Of a stretch of 64,000 nt of DNA, positions 8,154 through 17,297 are shown piece by piece. Made by a program: the position numbers and the translations under genes. Each line of letters opens with the position of its first letter. The stretch's first letter is position 1. The DNA is taken from NCBI GenBank assembly GCA_963711095.1, contig CAVQCX010000010.1:1-64000 (forward strand), in the 5' to 3' direction. Below the pieces are notes generated by a model. It was not told where the DNA came from and did no database searches. It saw nothing but the letters and a program-made list of their open reading frames with translations. The stretch comes from CAVQCX01 sp963711095 (GTDB lineage Bacteria > Pseudomonadota > Gammaproteobacteria > Chromatiales > Chromatiaceae).

Positions 8154-8747
8154 ATGAATAACGAAGCACATACTATTAGCCAGCGGGACATGTCCGGTAA
8201 CCCTGCACCGCTAGGATTGATGGGTTTCGGCATGACCACCGTGCTGTTGAACTTCCATAATGCAGGCGTTTTCGAGCTGAACTCAATGATCCTGGCAATG
8301 GGTTTTTCTTATGGCGGAATCGCCCAGATCATAGCAGGCCTGATGGAGTGGAAAAAAGGCAACACCTTTGCATTGACGGCGTTTACTTCTTACGGGTTTT
8401 TCTGGCTCTCACTGGTTTTGTTGATTGTGTTGCCAAAAATGGGTCTGGTTGAAGCACCGGAAAAGGCTGCGATGGTCGTCTATTTGATCATGTGGGGCAT
8501 TTTCACCGGTGTGCTACTGATCGGCACCCTGAGGCTGAATCGGGCGCTGCAGGTCGTATTTGCGACTTTGACCCTGCTGTTTTTCCTGCTTGCGCTCGGC
8601 GACTACACCGGCAGCAGCACAATAAAGCTGATTGCAGGCTATGAGGGCATTTTCTGCGGCTTTTCCGCGATCTATGCAGCCCTGGCCCAAGTGTTGAACG
8701 AAGTCTATGGCAAAACTGTCGCGCCCATAGGTCCGGTGAAGAGTTGA
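8154..8747 (+). CDS. satP: acetate uptake transporter, GPR1/FUN34/SatP family
   Basis: 197 residues, about the size of E. coli SatP (YaaH). The family hallmark NPAPLGL is at about 17-23, followed by six predicted membrane helices (for example FGMTTVLLNFH, MILAMGFSYGGIAQIIAGL, SYGFFWLSLVLLIVLP, VVYLIMWGIFTGVLLIG, VVFATLTLLFFLLAL). SatP imports acetate or succinate with protons across the inner membrane. The gene stands alone; AAAGG precedes the ATG. The neighbour upstream is a transposase remnant and the gene downstream is convergent. Confidence 0.93.
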   Translation: MNNEAHTISQRDMSGNPAPLGLMGFGMTTVLLNFHNAGVFELNSMILAMGFSYGGIAQIIAGLMEWKKGNTFALTAFTSYGFFWLSLVLLIVLPKMGLVEAPEKAAMVVYLIMWGIFTGVLLIGTLRLNRALQVVFATLTLLFFLLALGDYTGSSTIKLIAGYEGIFCGFSAIYAALAQVLNEVYGKTVAPIGPVKS

Positions 8748-8937
8748 TAGACGGAAAGGGGCCGTAGCCGTTTACGCCGAGCGCACGCAGTAGACAACTG
8801 GTTTGCGACGAATCCCGCTGGGTGCCAATTGTCGCGGATCGGACCGAGACCCGTCGGTCCTTCTCAGTTGCTCCTGAGAAAGCCTTAAGAAAGCCCCGCG
8901 GATGCGGCCCGTTGTCCTGTGTGAAGGGCTCCAAGCA

Positions 8938-10302
8938 TCAAAATCTATAGCTATAACTCAGGTTGAGAGAATCCTGGCTCAAAGAGCTGGTCAAACCGAC
9001 AAGTGGACTGGAATTGGTTTCCGAGCTCTTGAAACTATGTGTGTAGGCGAGGTCCAAGTCCCCACCCTCGCCCAGCTTGCAACCTGCCCCGAGCATTAGG
9101 TGATATTCGGTAATCGCCTCGCCCAGATGCTGTAGATAGCTGCTCGGTATAGGATTCTTCCCATAGTTGAAACCGGCTCTGACCTTCACGTTGGGGTTGA
9201 GGGTGTATTCGCCTCCGATGGAAAAAACAGTCTGGTCCTTCCATTTCTGGTACATGTCGACGTCGATATGCCCCCCGGCATCCACGGCGTATCGCACCTT
9301 GAAGGTGTCGAGCACGTCCGACCAGTAGTAGCGCTTGATATCGGCGACCAGCAACAGGTCGTCTGAGGCGCGGTAGGCAACACCGAGCTTCAGGGTGGCC
9401 GGCCATTGGAAGTCCTCGATCCGCGCCTCGCCGGGAATCGACGTATGAAGAACGCCCGAGCCCAGCTGCATGCCGGCATCACCCTTGAGGTCTCCCAAGC
9501 GGGTTTCGAGCTGGTAGCTCGCGCCCAGGGTCAGGGTGTCGGACGCCTTGAAGGTCAAACCGACCTGCCCGCCATATCCCCAGTTGTTCAGGTTCTGAAA
9601 ATCCATGTGGCCATAGCTCGGTAGACCGGTACCGAGCATCCGGCCGATGGTCACGGGGGACAGGTGGCGGAGGGTGGCAACGCCCAGGGTCCGCAGCGGC
9701 GGCAACATCATATCCATCATCGCCCATATCGGCATCGACTGCTCTACCGTCAAGCTGCCATAGACCAGGTCGACGCTGGCGCCCAGGCTCAGCCGGTCGC
9801 TCGCCTGGACCGCCACCGGGAAAATCAGGCGACCGATCATGAGCTGACTCTTATCACGCAATCCGGTCGGAACGCCGGTGAGCGGGGTCCTCGATAGAAA
9901 GGTCCCGGTGCCGTAATCTGCACCCAAGCCGCCTTGACTAAATCCGCCGATGCCGTAGGACCAGTTGCCGTCGTTCCTGATATAGCTGACGTTCGGCATG
10001 ACGAACCATTCCGCGGTCGAGCTCACGGGGCGCTTGCCGGTATCCCAGGTCTGGGCATTGACGTGCATGACATTGGCGCCCACTTCCAGGCGCCCGCCAG
10101 CGTCCGTGAGACTCAGGGTGGCGGGGTTATTGATGGCTCCGAAATTGCCGTTGTAGTAAGCCTGAGAGGCCCCGCCCAGGCTTGTCGCCACGGGACCATA
10201 GCCCGAAAGGGCCATACCATTTGTGGCGCTCGATGGCGGTGCGGCGATTACCCCCGCTAGCCATGAAATGCGCACCAGACGCGCGAGGGTTGTTTGATTC
10301 AT
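8938..10302 (-). CDS. FadL/OmpP1/TodX family outer-membrane transporter
   Basis: 454 residues from ATG 10302; a TTG three codons earlier is possible. The signal peptide ends near PSSA-TNG. The mature N-terminus (NGMALSGYGPVATSLGGA) and the NNPATLSL motif are the FadL plug region, followed by amphipathic beta-strands and a terminal aromatic (YSYRF), as expected for an outer-membrane beta-barrel. The family takes up long-chain fatty acids or other hydrophobic compounds by lateral diffusion; the specific substrate is unknown. Single gene, convergent with satP. Confidence 0.9.
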   Translation of the reverse strand: MNQTTLARLVRISWLAGVIAAPPSSATNGMALSGYGPVATSLGGASQAYYNGNFGAINNPATLSLTDAGGRLEVGANVMHVNAQTWDTGKRPVSSTAEWFVMPNVSYIRNDGNWSYGIGGFSQGGLGADYGTGTFLSRTPLTGVPTGLRDKSQLMIGRLIFPVAVQASDRLSLGASVDLVYGSLTVEQSMPIWAMMDMMLPPLRTLGVATLRHLSPVTIGRMLGTGLPSYGHMDFQNLNNWGYGGQVGLTFKASDTLTLGASYQLETRLGDLKGDAGMQLGSGVLHTSIPGEARIEDFQWPATLKLGVAYRASDDLLLVADIKRYYWSDVLDTFKVRYAVDAGGHIDVDMYQKWKDQTVFSIGGEYTLNPNVKVRAGFNYGKNPIPSSYLQHLGEAITEYHLMLGAGCKLGEGGDLDLAYTHSFKSSETNSSPLVGLTSSLSQDSLNLSYSYRF

Positions 10303-10450
10303 CGGTAGCAAGACCTGGATTGGACCCTGGGAGCTCCTTGATCCTACACGAAAAACATTAGTATATCAGGGTTATTGGAAGCTTACATGGCCGTGTCCGG
10401 CCCGAAAGACGTTGGCTCACCTGCGGAAAGGAATCCGCGAAAAGGCGCGG

Positions 10451-10469
10451 AACGGGGTCGGACCCCGTT
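10451..10469. repeat. 19-bp near-perfect palindrome
   Basis: AACGGGGTC-G-GACCCCGTT, with 9-bp arms around a single central base, about 120 bp upstream of the GST-like gene. It contains the GGGGTC/GACCCC pair seen at REP-like ends elsewhere in the window. Confidence 0.6.
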
Positions 10470-10586
10470 ACTGAGAGGGGTTGAGTCGATCGCGGAGAAA
10501 AGGTGACAGATCTATGGCCGAAAGACGAAAATAAACGCATCCCGTTTTTAAGAGCCCAACCGCCCGTTCGGGCATAGAGGTCCAAG

Positions 10587-11369
10587 ATGCGTCCTGTCCC
10601 GCAGAGTCCCATTCGGGTGTTCGTCTTCGGGACGGGATGGGGCGTGCCCTTCCCCACGGCGGCCCCATTCCCCCTCAAGCTCCTGACCTGGCTCCGCATG
10701 GTGGGCCTCCCGCACGAGATTGTCATCGCGAATGATTCCCGCAAGGGGCCCAAGGGCAAGTCGCCGTGGATCGAGGACGGTGAGACGCGCATGGGGGACT
10801 CGTCGATCATCACCGCGTACCTTAGCGAGCGCTACGGCGTCGCCGTCGAGCGCGACCACTCTCTCGACGCCCGCGCCAAGGCGACGGCACTGATGATCCA
10901 GCGCACGCTGGAGGAGCACTTTCATCAGGCCTTCGAGCACCAGCTCTTCCTCGGCCGCGGCGGCGGGGAGCGCCTGTCGGAGTTTGTCTCGACGATGCCG
11001 GTGCCGCTGCGCTGGATTGTCCCTCGGCTGCTCACTTCGCAGCTGCGCAACCAGCTGTACGAACGGGGACTGGGCCGCCACAACGAGAGCGAGATCATCC
11101 GTCAAGGAAAGAGCGACCTCGACGCACTCAGCGTCCTGCTCGGTGACCAGCCCTACTTCTTCGGCGATCAGCCCTCGTCGATCGACGCGTGCGTCTTCGG
11201 CTTCCTCGGCGTGGCTGTCTATGTCGCGGGAGACAACCCGCTATTCAACCACGGGGCGTCGCTGAAGAACCTCTGGCGATACTGCGAACGGATGCGGGGG
11301 CGGTACTTCCCGGAGACCGGCACCCTCACCCCGTCAGTGTCCGGCTCCGGCGCGCGGGCGAGCGCGTAG
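10587..11369 (+). CDS. glutathione S-transferase-like protein (metaxin/Faxc type)
   Basis: 260 residues. The N-terminal thioredoxin-like fold shows TWLRMVGLPHEIV, then GPKGKSPWIEDG (the cis-proline region) and MGDSSIITAYLSERYG, the GST glutathione-binding loop with D-S. The C-terminal helical domain contains GEQPYFFGD-type sequence (DQPYFFGDQPSSIDACVFG, about 189-207). This subgroup resembles metaxin or failed-axon-connection proteins found in many bacteria; the reaction is unknown. A second, truncated copy lies at 20170 in the same orientation. Confidence 0.85.
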   Translation: MRPVPQSPIRVFVFGTGWGVPFPTAAPFPLKLLTWLRMVGLPHEIVIANDSRKGPKGKSPWIEDGETRMGDSSIITAYLSERYGVAVERDHSLDARAKATALMIQRTLEEHFHQAFEHQLFLGRGGGERLSEFVSTMPVPLRWIVPRLLTSQLRNQLYERGLGRHNESEIIRQGKSDLDALSVLLGDQPYFFGDQPSSIDACVFGFLGVAVYVAGDNPLFNHGASLKNLWRYCERMRGRYFPETGTLTPSVSGSGARASA

Positions 11370-12444
11370 CAGGGGGCAAGCACGGCCGACATCCCAAGAC
11401 GTCACCGCGCCACACCCATGGGATCCTGAGCTCAACGCGCCGCGATCAAATCGGTCCGGGCGGAGATCGCGTCGGTCATGTACCCAGGACGGGCCAGGAC
11501 CCGCGCCGTCCGTTGCAGACGCGGATGCAGCTATGGCAAATGCTTCTTGAGCTCCTTTCCTTCCGGGCCGCCGAGCGTCGCGCCGGGCCGAAGTCGCTAC
11601 CGGCGACCATCAGGTGCAGGGCCACATTCGGAAGGGCGCCACAGGCCGTTGATGCCTCCCCCGCAGCCCCGGCGAGGCCAAGACGCCTGGAGAGCGTCTC
11701 TGGGAGCGGCACCCTGCTGGATGCTGCAGCGGCGCTCCCCCTGTCCCGCGGGAAAGGGCCGAGGTGAGGGGGGACAGGCCGACCCGTTGCCGCCCCGTCC
11801 CCGGAGAGATCAACACCAGGGCGAGGTGCTACACCGTTCGTTGCAGCGAGCCGACCCGGTGGGTACTGTATGTCTTACACTGGACAAAGTTCACTTGATC
11901 TGCTCGAAACCGCCTAAACGGGTCGCCTAAAGTCGGAGCCCTTTACGTGTGCCATTTTTTCTCCGGTCCAGAGCGACAGGGGTGGGACACGACATTCTGC
12001 GCTGTCACGAGTCGCGGACTCCAACTGGGAGCGCGTGGCGTCCGACAACAAGTCTCCGCAAAGGCCCCTCGCGCGCTCTGGCTCGCGCATACGAGACCCC
12101 TATGCTGAGCCCCTGGCGTACATATCCGCACCTTACCGCGGATGGAGCTAATCGACCTGCCGGAGGGGTGAATCTCCCTTGGCTCGCGGTACAGTCGTGG
12201 GTCGCCGGCATGCCATCCTGATTGGGCGCTGAAGCGGTAGCAAATGGGAGACCCGTCGCGCTTTGTGTGGCCAGGATGATGTCCTATGGCAGCCATCGCA
12301 GCGCGGGCGCGTTGATCGCCCTATTGCGCCCGCTGGCCGCCGATCCTCTTTCGGCGCCCGCACACCCAATCCTGCCTCTCGTCCCTTGCCAGTGTGTTGC
12401 CGTGAGTCGGGCGCCGGTTGCTCCGGCCTGACGAGCCACGGGGG
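11370..12444. other. 1.1-kb interval without a recognisable gene
   Basis: Several long GC-rich frames exist on both strands, but none shows a plausible start, composition or family motif. They contradict each other in the way random high-GC frames do. I see no RNA gene, repeat or insertion-sequence end. Could be decayed sequence. Confidence 0.5.
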
Positions 12445-12822
12445 TCAGGCGGCCCGGGCCCGCTCCGCTACCGTTTCGATGTTGCCCGGTGCTGAGCGGT
12501 TTTCTTCTTGCTGCTCCATGTATGCCTCCAGGGCGCGCTCCTTGGCGGCCAGTCGTTTGAAGCGGCGCGTGTTCCGCGCATATTCGAGCGATCCGACCCA
12601 GAACATGACGACACCCGCGCCGATCAAGGCAAAGCCTGTATAGATGAAGAAGTCGTGGCCAATCAGTTTCACGAAGGCAATGCCGAGCACCATCAGCGCA
12701 ACGGCCGTACGCGCATAAGCCAGGAAGGTCCGTTTGTTTGCCAGCACCGTGCGGTCCAGTGCCAGCCAGTCGCGCAGGATCATGGCCTCGCGTTGGAATT
12801 CGCTATACGGATCGTCGATCAC
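12445..12822 (-). CDS. DUF202 (YidH-type) small membrane protein
   Basis: 125 residues from GTG 12822, chosen because AAAGGAG lies 5 bases upstream; an ATG at 12840 would overlap that site. The conserved RTVLANKRTFLAYARTAVAL (the R-T-xLA-x-x-RT signature of DUF202) is followed by two membrane helices (VALMVLGIAFVKLI and FALIGAGVVMFWVGSL) and a charged helical tail. Inner-membrane protein of unknown function. Single gene. Confidence 0.85.
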   Translation of the reverse strand: MIDDPYSEFQREAMILRDWLALDRTVLANKRTFLAYARTAVALMVLGIAFVKLIGHDFFIYTGFALIGAGVVMFWVGSLEYARNTRRFKRLAAKERALEAYMEQQEENRSAPGNIETVAERARAA

Positions 12823-13097
12823 TGTTACTCCTTTGAGCATCGGTCAGATATGCAGTCAGCGGGCGCTGGAAAACAACCCGGCCACACTTTCGGTCATCGT
12901 CGGCAGCCACCGGTCGGGTTTTCGGGCCCCACCAAGGTACGCCCTGACCCCGTGCGCTCCGGGATGGGGCTACGGCCTGAGCGGCAGTTCGGAAGGCGAT
13001 CATCCGCGGGCTGCCTCGACGGGCGGTCGTCCCCCGGCGACGCCGACCCCGGGGCCCAGCTCGCCCCCGCGCCGCGGCGCCGGTGCCACCACCGGGC

Positions 13098-13319
13098 TTA
13101 CGGAAACGCGCCGGCTTCCTGCTGCGCCAGGCTGGCTCCGGGTTGGTCAGAGCGCCTGCCCGGACCACTGCCGGATACCCGGGGCACGCCGGCCGCGCTG
13201 GTCTGCGATCGTCCCGTGGCACGCTCGTCGAGCATTCGAATCGCCTCGTTCAGACTGCTCGCATCATTCAGGGGTACCGCGCTAAGCGCGGTGCGGATGG
13301 CGTTGATAATCGTGCTCAT
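13098..13319 (-). CDS. small hypothetical protein
   Basis: 73 residues. The first half (MSTIINAIRTALSAVPLND, then ASSLNEAIRMLDERA) reads like a real amphipathic helical protein; the second half is low-complexity. No family recognised. Weak CGGAG before the ATG. Little other coding evidence in the 740-bp interval 12841-13583, so this is tentative. Confidence 0.3.
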   Translation of the reverse strand: MSTIINAIRTALSAVPLNDASSLNEAIRMLDERATGRSQTSAAGVPRVSGSGPGRRSDQPGASLAQQEAGAFP

Positions 13320-13530
13320 CTTGGTCGTACACTCCGGTTGGCTGCGTTCGCCTCCCTATAGCAATTTTGTTGCCCAAGGCGCAACAGATTGTTTTCACGG
13401 GCTTTATGTCTCGCATCCCGTTTCCGACGGCATCCGCCCCTGATGCATAACGCAGCAGGTACTCGAGGTCCCGGCGGCCCCCCGCTGGGATGCAGCGCTG
13501 CGGGTCCGGGCCTCCAGGAGGTGCTGCAGT

Positions 13531-13560
13531 TTGCAACTGCCGTCGTTGCGATCTGCAACG
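13531..13560. promoter_or_regulatory. alternating GCAAC/GTTGC repeats before the sensor kinase
   Basis: GCAAC, GTTGC and GCAAC occur in turn (13533-13537, 13545-13549, 13555-13559), giving two overlapping inverted repeats with 7- and 5-base spacers, about 25 bp before the kinase ATG. A plausible regulator binding site for the two-component operon. The regulator is not known. Confidence 0.35.
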
Positions 13561-13583
13561 TATCGTGGCACAATCGGCCCTTC

Positions 13584-15048
13584 ATGAGGACCTTCACTTT
13601 CGCGACCTCCCTGCGTCAGAAGATCACCGCGGCCTATGCGCTCATCGGACTGCTGATCCTCATCGTCTCGCTGTTCACGATCGAAGAGCTTCCAGCTGGT
13701 TGAAGGCAAGGTGTTGCGCAGCGAGCGTACCTCCGAGCTGTTCGACAGCGTCCTGGAGATTCGGCGCTACGAGCGCAACTTTTACCTCTACGCCCAGGAT
13801 GCCGACTACCGGGAGAACGCGGCGTACGTGGAGAAGACCCGGAGCCTCCTGGACCGGCAAACGGCCGATTCCGTGCCGATCGGCGCGCCGAGCGCCATCC
13901 CACGGCTTCGCGACGGACTTGCCCGCTACAGTCTGTTGATGAAGCGCTACCACGACACGCCCGCCGAGCGGGAGGACCTTCAGGGAGAGGTGCGCGCGGC
14001 CGGCCAGGGCATAGTTGCGCTTGCCCAGGACATTGTCACCAGCGAGCAGCGGGCGGTGCACTCGCTGCTGTCTACGCTTCGCAACATCCTGGTGATCTCC
14101 ATCGGAGCCGTGGTGTTGCTGATGGTCGCCCTGGGCCGGGGGCTCTCGATGAGCGTGGTAAGACCACTCAAACGGATCGAGGACAGCGTCGACGCGGTCT
14201 CTCACGGCAAGACTGACCATCTGGCGCTGGCCTCCGACGATCGCGAGATCGTCTCCATCACCAGTGCCTTCAACAACCTGCTGCGCGAGCTGGAGCTGCG
14301 CCGAACGCACCTGCTGCGCTCGGAAAAGCTCGCCTCGCTCGGCACCATGCTGTCGGGGGTCGCCCACGAGCTGAACAACCCCCTCTCCAACATCTGGACA
14401 TCCTGCCAGATTCTGCAGGATGAGCTGGGTACCTCCAGTGTCGAGGAACAGGCCATCCTGTTGCGCCAGATCGACGAGCAGACCGTACGCGCGCGCGATA
14501 TCGTTCGCTCGCTGCTTGATTTTGCCCGCGACCGCGATTTCGTCAACGAGTCCGTCACTCTCCGGCGGTTGCTCGAGCAAACGATGCGCTTCCTCAAAGG
14601 CGAGATTCCAGCCCGTGTGAGCGTAGTCGTCGACGTGGCCGACGATATCGCAGTACAGGCGGACAAACAGCGATTGCAGCAGGTCTTCGTCAACCTGATA
14701 AAGAATGCTGTGGACGCGGTCGGCCGCTCAGGGGAGGTGCGCATCGAGGCGACGCGCTTCCGCGCCGGCGACGCCCCTCAGGAGGAAATACCCTTTGCCA
14801 AGCGCTGTGGGGTATCGGGCGAGAGTGTCCAGATCAGCGTCTGTGACGATGGGCCCGGCATCGCCGCCGATGTGCTTCCCCGCATCTTCGATCCGTTTTT
14901 TACCACCAAGAATGTCGGAGGCAGCATGGGACTGGGATTGTTCGTCGTCCACGAGATCATCGACGAACATGGCGGCTGTATCAGCGCCGCCAGCGCAGCA
15001 GGCAAAGGGACGGTCTTTCGCATCTGGCTGCCGGCATCGAAAAGTTGA
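13584..15048 (+). CDS. membrane sensor histidine kinase, with a +1 frameshift
   Basis: ATG 13584 opens MRTFTFATSLRQKITAAYA and a first membrane helix (LIGLLILIVSLF). After FTIEEL the frame breaks. Removing one T of TT at 13690-13691 (GAGCTTCCAG to GAGCTCCAG) joins it to the frame ending at 15048, giving 487 residues. There follow a periplasmic helical domain, a second helix (ILVISIGAVVLLMVALG), HAMP, the H-box LSGVAHELNNPLSN, the N-box NLIKNAVDA and the G-boxes DDGPGIAADV and GSMGLGLFVV. NtrY/AtoS-like kinase, paired with the sigma-54 activator that follows. The ligand is unknown. The shift may be a sequencing error (see findings). Confidence 0.85.
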
Positions 15049-15167
15049 GGGCTCGTGACAACCCGGCCACCTTATACCGTCCTTGCTGAAGTCCCTTCGC
15101 ACATCAGACTACATCGCATGATGGCGGTTGCCGGGGCACGCGTATTGGTCACGGGGATCATATCGGC

Positions 15168-16529
15168 ATGAACAGAAAGGGCAGGCTGCTGGTCGTCGAT
15201 GACGAGCAGATCGCGCTCAGCAACCTGGAGCGCGTATTGACCCGCGAGGGCTACGAGGTCGTGCTGGAACAGACCGGCACGGGGGCCCTCGCGCGCATCG
15301 AGAAAGAGACCTTCGACATTGTGCTGACCGACCTGCGCATGGATAAGGTCGACGGAATGCAGCTGCTAAAGACGAGCCGCACGCGTCACCCCAATACGGA
15401 GGTGATCATGATTACCGGGTATGCCACTGCAGAGACGGCAGTGGAGGCGATGAAGCAAGGTGCGTTCTACTACATCGCCAAGCCGTTCAGGCTCGAAGAA
15501 GTGAAGAAGGTCGTCAGCGAAGCCATGCAGAAGATCCGTCTCCGCGACGAGAACCGGCTGTTGCGCGAAGAGGTGCAGAGCTACCAGGGCAAGGTCAATA
15601 TCATCACCCAGGACGCGAGCATGCGGCGGCTGATGCAGCTGGCGATGCAGGTCGCGCCCACCGGTTGCAATGTGCTGATCACCGGGGAGAGCGGTACCGG
15701 CAAGGAGCTTCTCGCGCGCTTCGTCCACGGGCACAGCGATCGCCGCGATGGGCCGTTTGTGGCGATCAATTGCGGGGCTTTCAGCGAAGATCTGCTGGCC
15801 AACGAGCTGTTCGGCCACGAGCGCGAGGCCTTTACCGGGGCCACGACGAGCCGGCGTGGGCTGATCGAAACGGCTGCCGGCGGCACGCTGTTTCTCGACG
15901 AGATCACCGAGATGCCGACCTCGATGCAAGTCAAACTGCTGCGTGCGATCCAGGAGCGTGAGATCGTGCGGGTCGGCGCCACTGTGGCGTCTAAGGTGGA
16001 TTTCCGTGTGATCTCCGCGACCAACCGCGATATCGCCGAAATGGTCGCCCAAGGGTCGTTTCGTCACGACCTCTATTTTCGCATCAAGGTGGTGACCCTG
16101 CATCTGCCCCCACTTTCAGCCCGCCGAGGCGACATCCCGCTGCTGGCTCATCACTTTCTACGCAAGTATTCTCTGCGCATGCGCAAACAGGTGAGCGACA
16201 TTGCCCCGGAGGTGATGACGTTGCTGGCCCAGTACGCCTTTCCGGGAAACGTGCGGGAGCTGGAGAACCTCATCGAGCGCGGCGTGGCGCTCGCGCCGGG
16301 CGGGCACATCGAGCCGGCGCACCTGCCCGACGAATTGAGAGACCTGTCGATCACGAAGTCGAGCCGACGCGACGGCCGTTTACCGACGCTTCAGCAGCGG
16401 GAGCTTGAGTACATACAATGGGTACTGAACGAGGTCGGCGGCAACCAGACGGCGGCGGCCCAGGCCTTGGGCATCAACCGAAGTTCTCTCTGGCGCAAGC
16501 TGAAGGGGCTAAAAGGGGACGCCCATTAG
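15168..16529 (+). CDS. sigma-54-dependent response regulator
   Basis: 453 residues. The receiver domain has the phospho-acceptor Asp in IVLTDLRMDKVDG (about 48) and the K of YYIAKPF. The AAA+ domain has Walker A GESGTGKE (about 172) and Walker B GGTLFLDEI (about 242). The C-terminal Fis-type helix-turn-helix is NQTAAAQALGINRSSLWRKL. The sigma-54-contacting loop reads EAFTGA instead of GAFTGA. Follows the sensor kinase by about 120 bp on the same strand, so it is its likely partner. Targets are unknown; no clear -24/-12 site is seen close by. Confidence 0.93.
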   Translation: MNRKGRLLVVDDEQIALSNLERVLTREGYEVVLEQTGTGALARIEKETFDIVLTDLRMDKVDGMQLLKTSRTRHPNTEVIMITGYATAETAVEAMKQGAFYYIAKPFRLEEVKKVVSEAMQKIRLRDENRLLREEVQSYQGKVNIITQDASMRRLMQLAMQVAPTGCNVLITGESGTGKELLARFVHGHSDRRDGPFVAINCGAFSEDLLANELFGHEREAFTGATTSRRGLIETAAGGTLFLDEITEMPTSMQVKLLRAIQEREIVRVGATVASKVDFRVISATNRDIAEMVAQGSFRHDLYFRIKVVTLHLPPLSARRGDIPLLAHHFLRKYSLRMRKQVSDIAPEVMTLLAQYAFPGNVRELENLIERGVALAPGGHIEPAHLPDELRDLSITKSSRRDGRLPTLQQRELEYIQWVLNEVGGNQTAAAQALGINRSSLWRKLKGLKGDAH

Positions 16530-16921
16530 CCGACGCCGTGCAATACGCGATACGATTTTCTGGCGACCGTTCGCTGGTTTGTGACGACGGTCGGTCTGCG
16601 GGCATTTTCGGGCTCCATCGGACCAATGGGGTCACGGACCACCGGGGTTTCACCGGGGTCAGGTCTCGTATGATAGCATCCAACGATACAGTACCTAGCC
16701 CTCGTGGGTCTTACGCCGGCGGATGCTGTCCCCTGCACAAGACGGTGGCGGATTTATCGTTGAGGCAGATTCCCATACCCAGGTCGATGCAAGATATTCT
16801 ATCCCGCGTCATGCGGAAAGCCGTCGAAGATCAGGTCCCACAAAGTTGCATACAATGGTACAGGGGCCCCCCGTCTCAAACAGCGCTGATTCCGAGGACC
16901 AGCAGATTTAGGAGGATGGCG
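16530..16921. other. gene-free interval with GGGGTCA-type fragments
   Basis: No supported gene. Around 16625-16670 there are several GGGGT/ACCCC-type words (GGGGTCACGG, CCGGGGTTTC, CCGGGGTCAGG) like those at REP-element ends elsewhere, probably a decayed element. Confidence 0.4.
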
Positions 16922-17053
16922 ATGAAGTACATGATCAGCTGGCTCGAACGCCCGCAAGGTTCGCCTGCGGAGTACGAGAACGCCCAGAAGCGGATACTTT
17001 CGGCTAAGCACCCTCCCTGGTACTGGATTCCGGCCAATCCATGGCCGGAATGA
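16922..17053 (+). pseudogene. DUF3303-type small protein, 3' truncated
   Basis: ATG 16922, preceded by GGAGG at 16911-16915, opens MKYMISWLERPQGSPAEYEN and then AQKRIL. This is the recognisable start of a roughly 90-100-residue family (DUF3303). After about 27 residues the similarity ends and the frame runs into the hairpin at 17027-17051, stopping at 17053. Function unknown; disrupted. Confidence 0.55.
17027..17051. repeat. short hairpin element (ATTCCGGCCA/TGGCCGGAAT)
   Basis: Perfect 10-bp arms and a 5-base loop, in the context CTGGATTCC...GGAATGACGG. Hairpins of this form (ATTCC...GGAAT, as in neisserial dRS3) are dispersed mobile repeats in many proteobacteria. It lies at the break point of the DUF3303 fragment. 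Confidence 0.65.
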
Positions 17054-17211
17054 CGGGAGCTGAATAGTCACACGACCCCTTTCCAAAGGTATTCCACCTG
17101 CCCGACAACATCGTCCATCCGACGCTCGCGGTCTTCTCGGCCGCCGCCGTCAACGCCAGCTGGTGTCCGGGGGCAGTCGATCCTGTGTGGGGGACCCCCT
17201 TCCCCGGCACC

Positions 17212-17235
17212 GGCAGCGGCAGCGGCAGCGGCAGC
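17212..17235. repeat. (GGCAGC)4 tandem repeat
   Basis: Four perfect hexanucleotide units in a gene-free interval (17054-17297) just downstream of the large lipoprotein gene. No function assigned. Confidence 0.8.
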
Positions 17236-17297
17236 GAGTAGATCTCAGCCGCGGCGGCGGGGGCCTGCAAGCCGTGCGGCGTTGGCAACGGCCGGCA

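Noticed and set aside
11478..11930. 150-codon plus-strand frame and its antisense partners
   Set aside because: Composition of random GC-rich sequence, no start signal, no domain.
13565..13582. TGGCAC as a -24 element before the sensor kinase
   Set aside because: No GC doublet at the required -12 position.
17212..17235. GGCAGC repeat as a CRISPR-like or coding repeat
   Set aside because: Simple hexanucleotide repeat without spacers and outside any supported gene.
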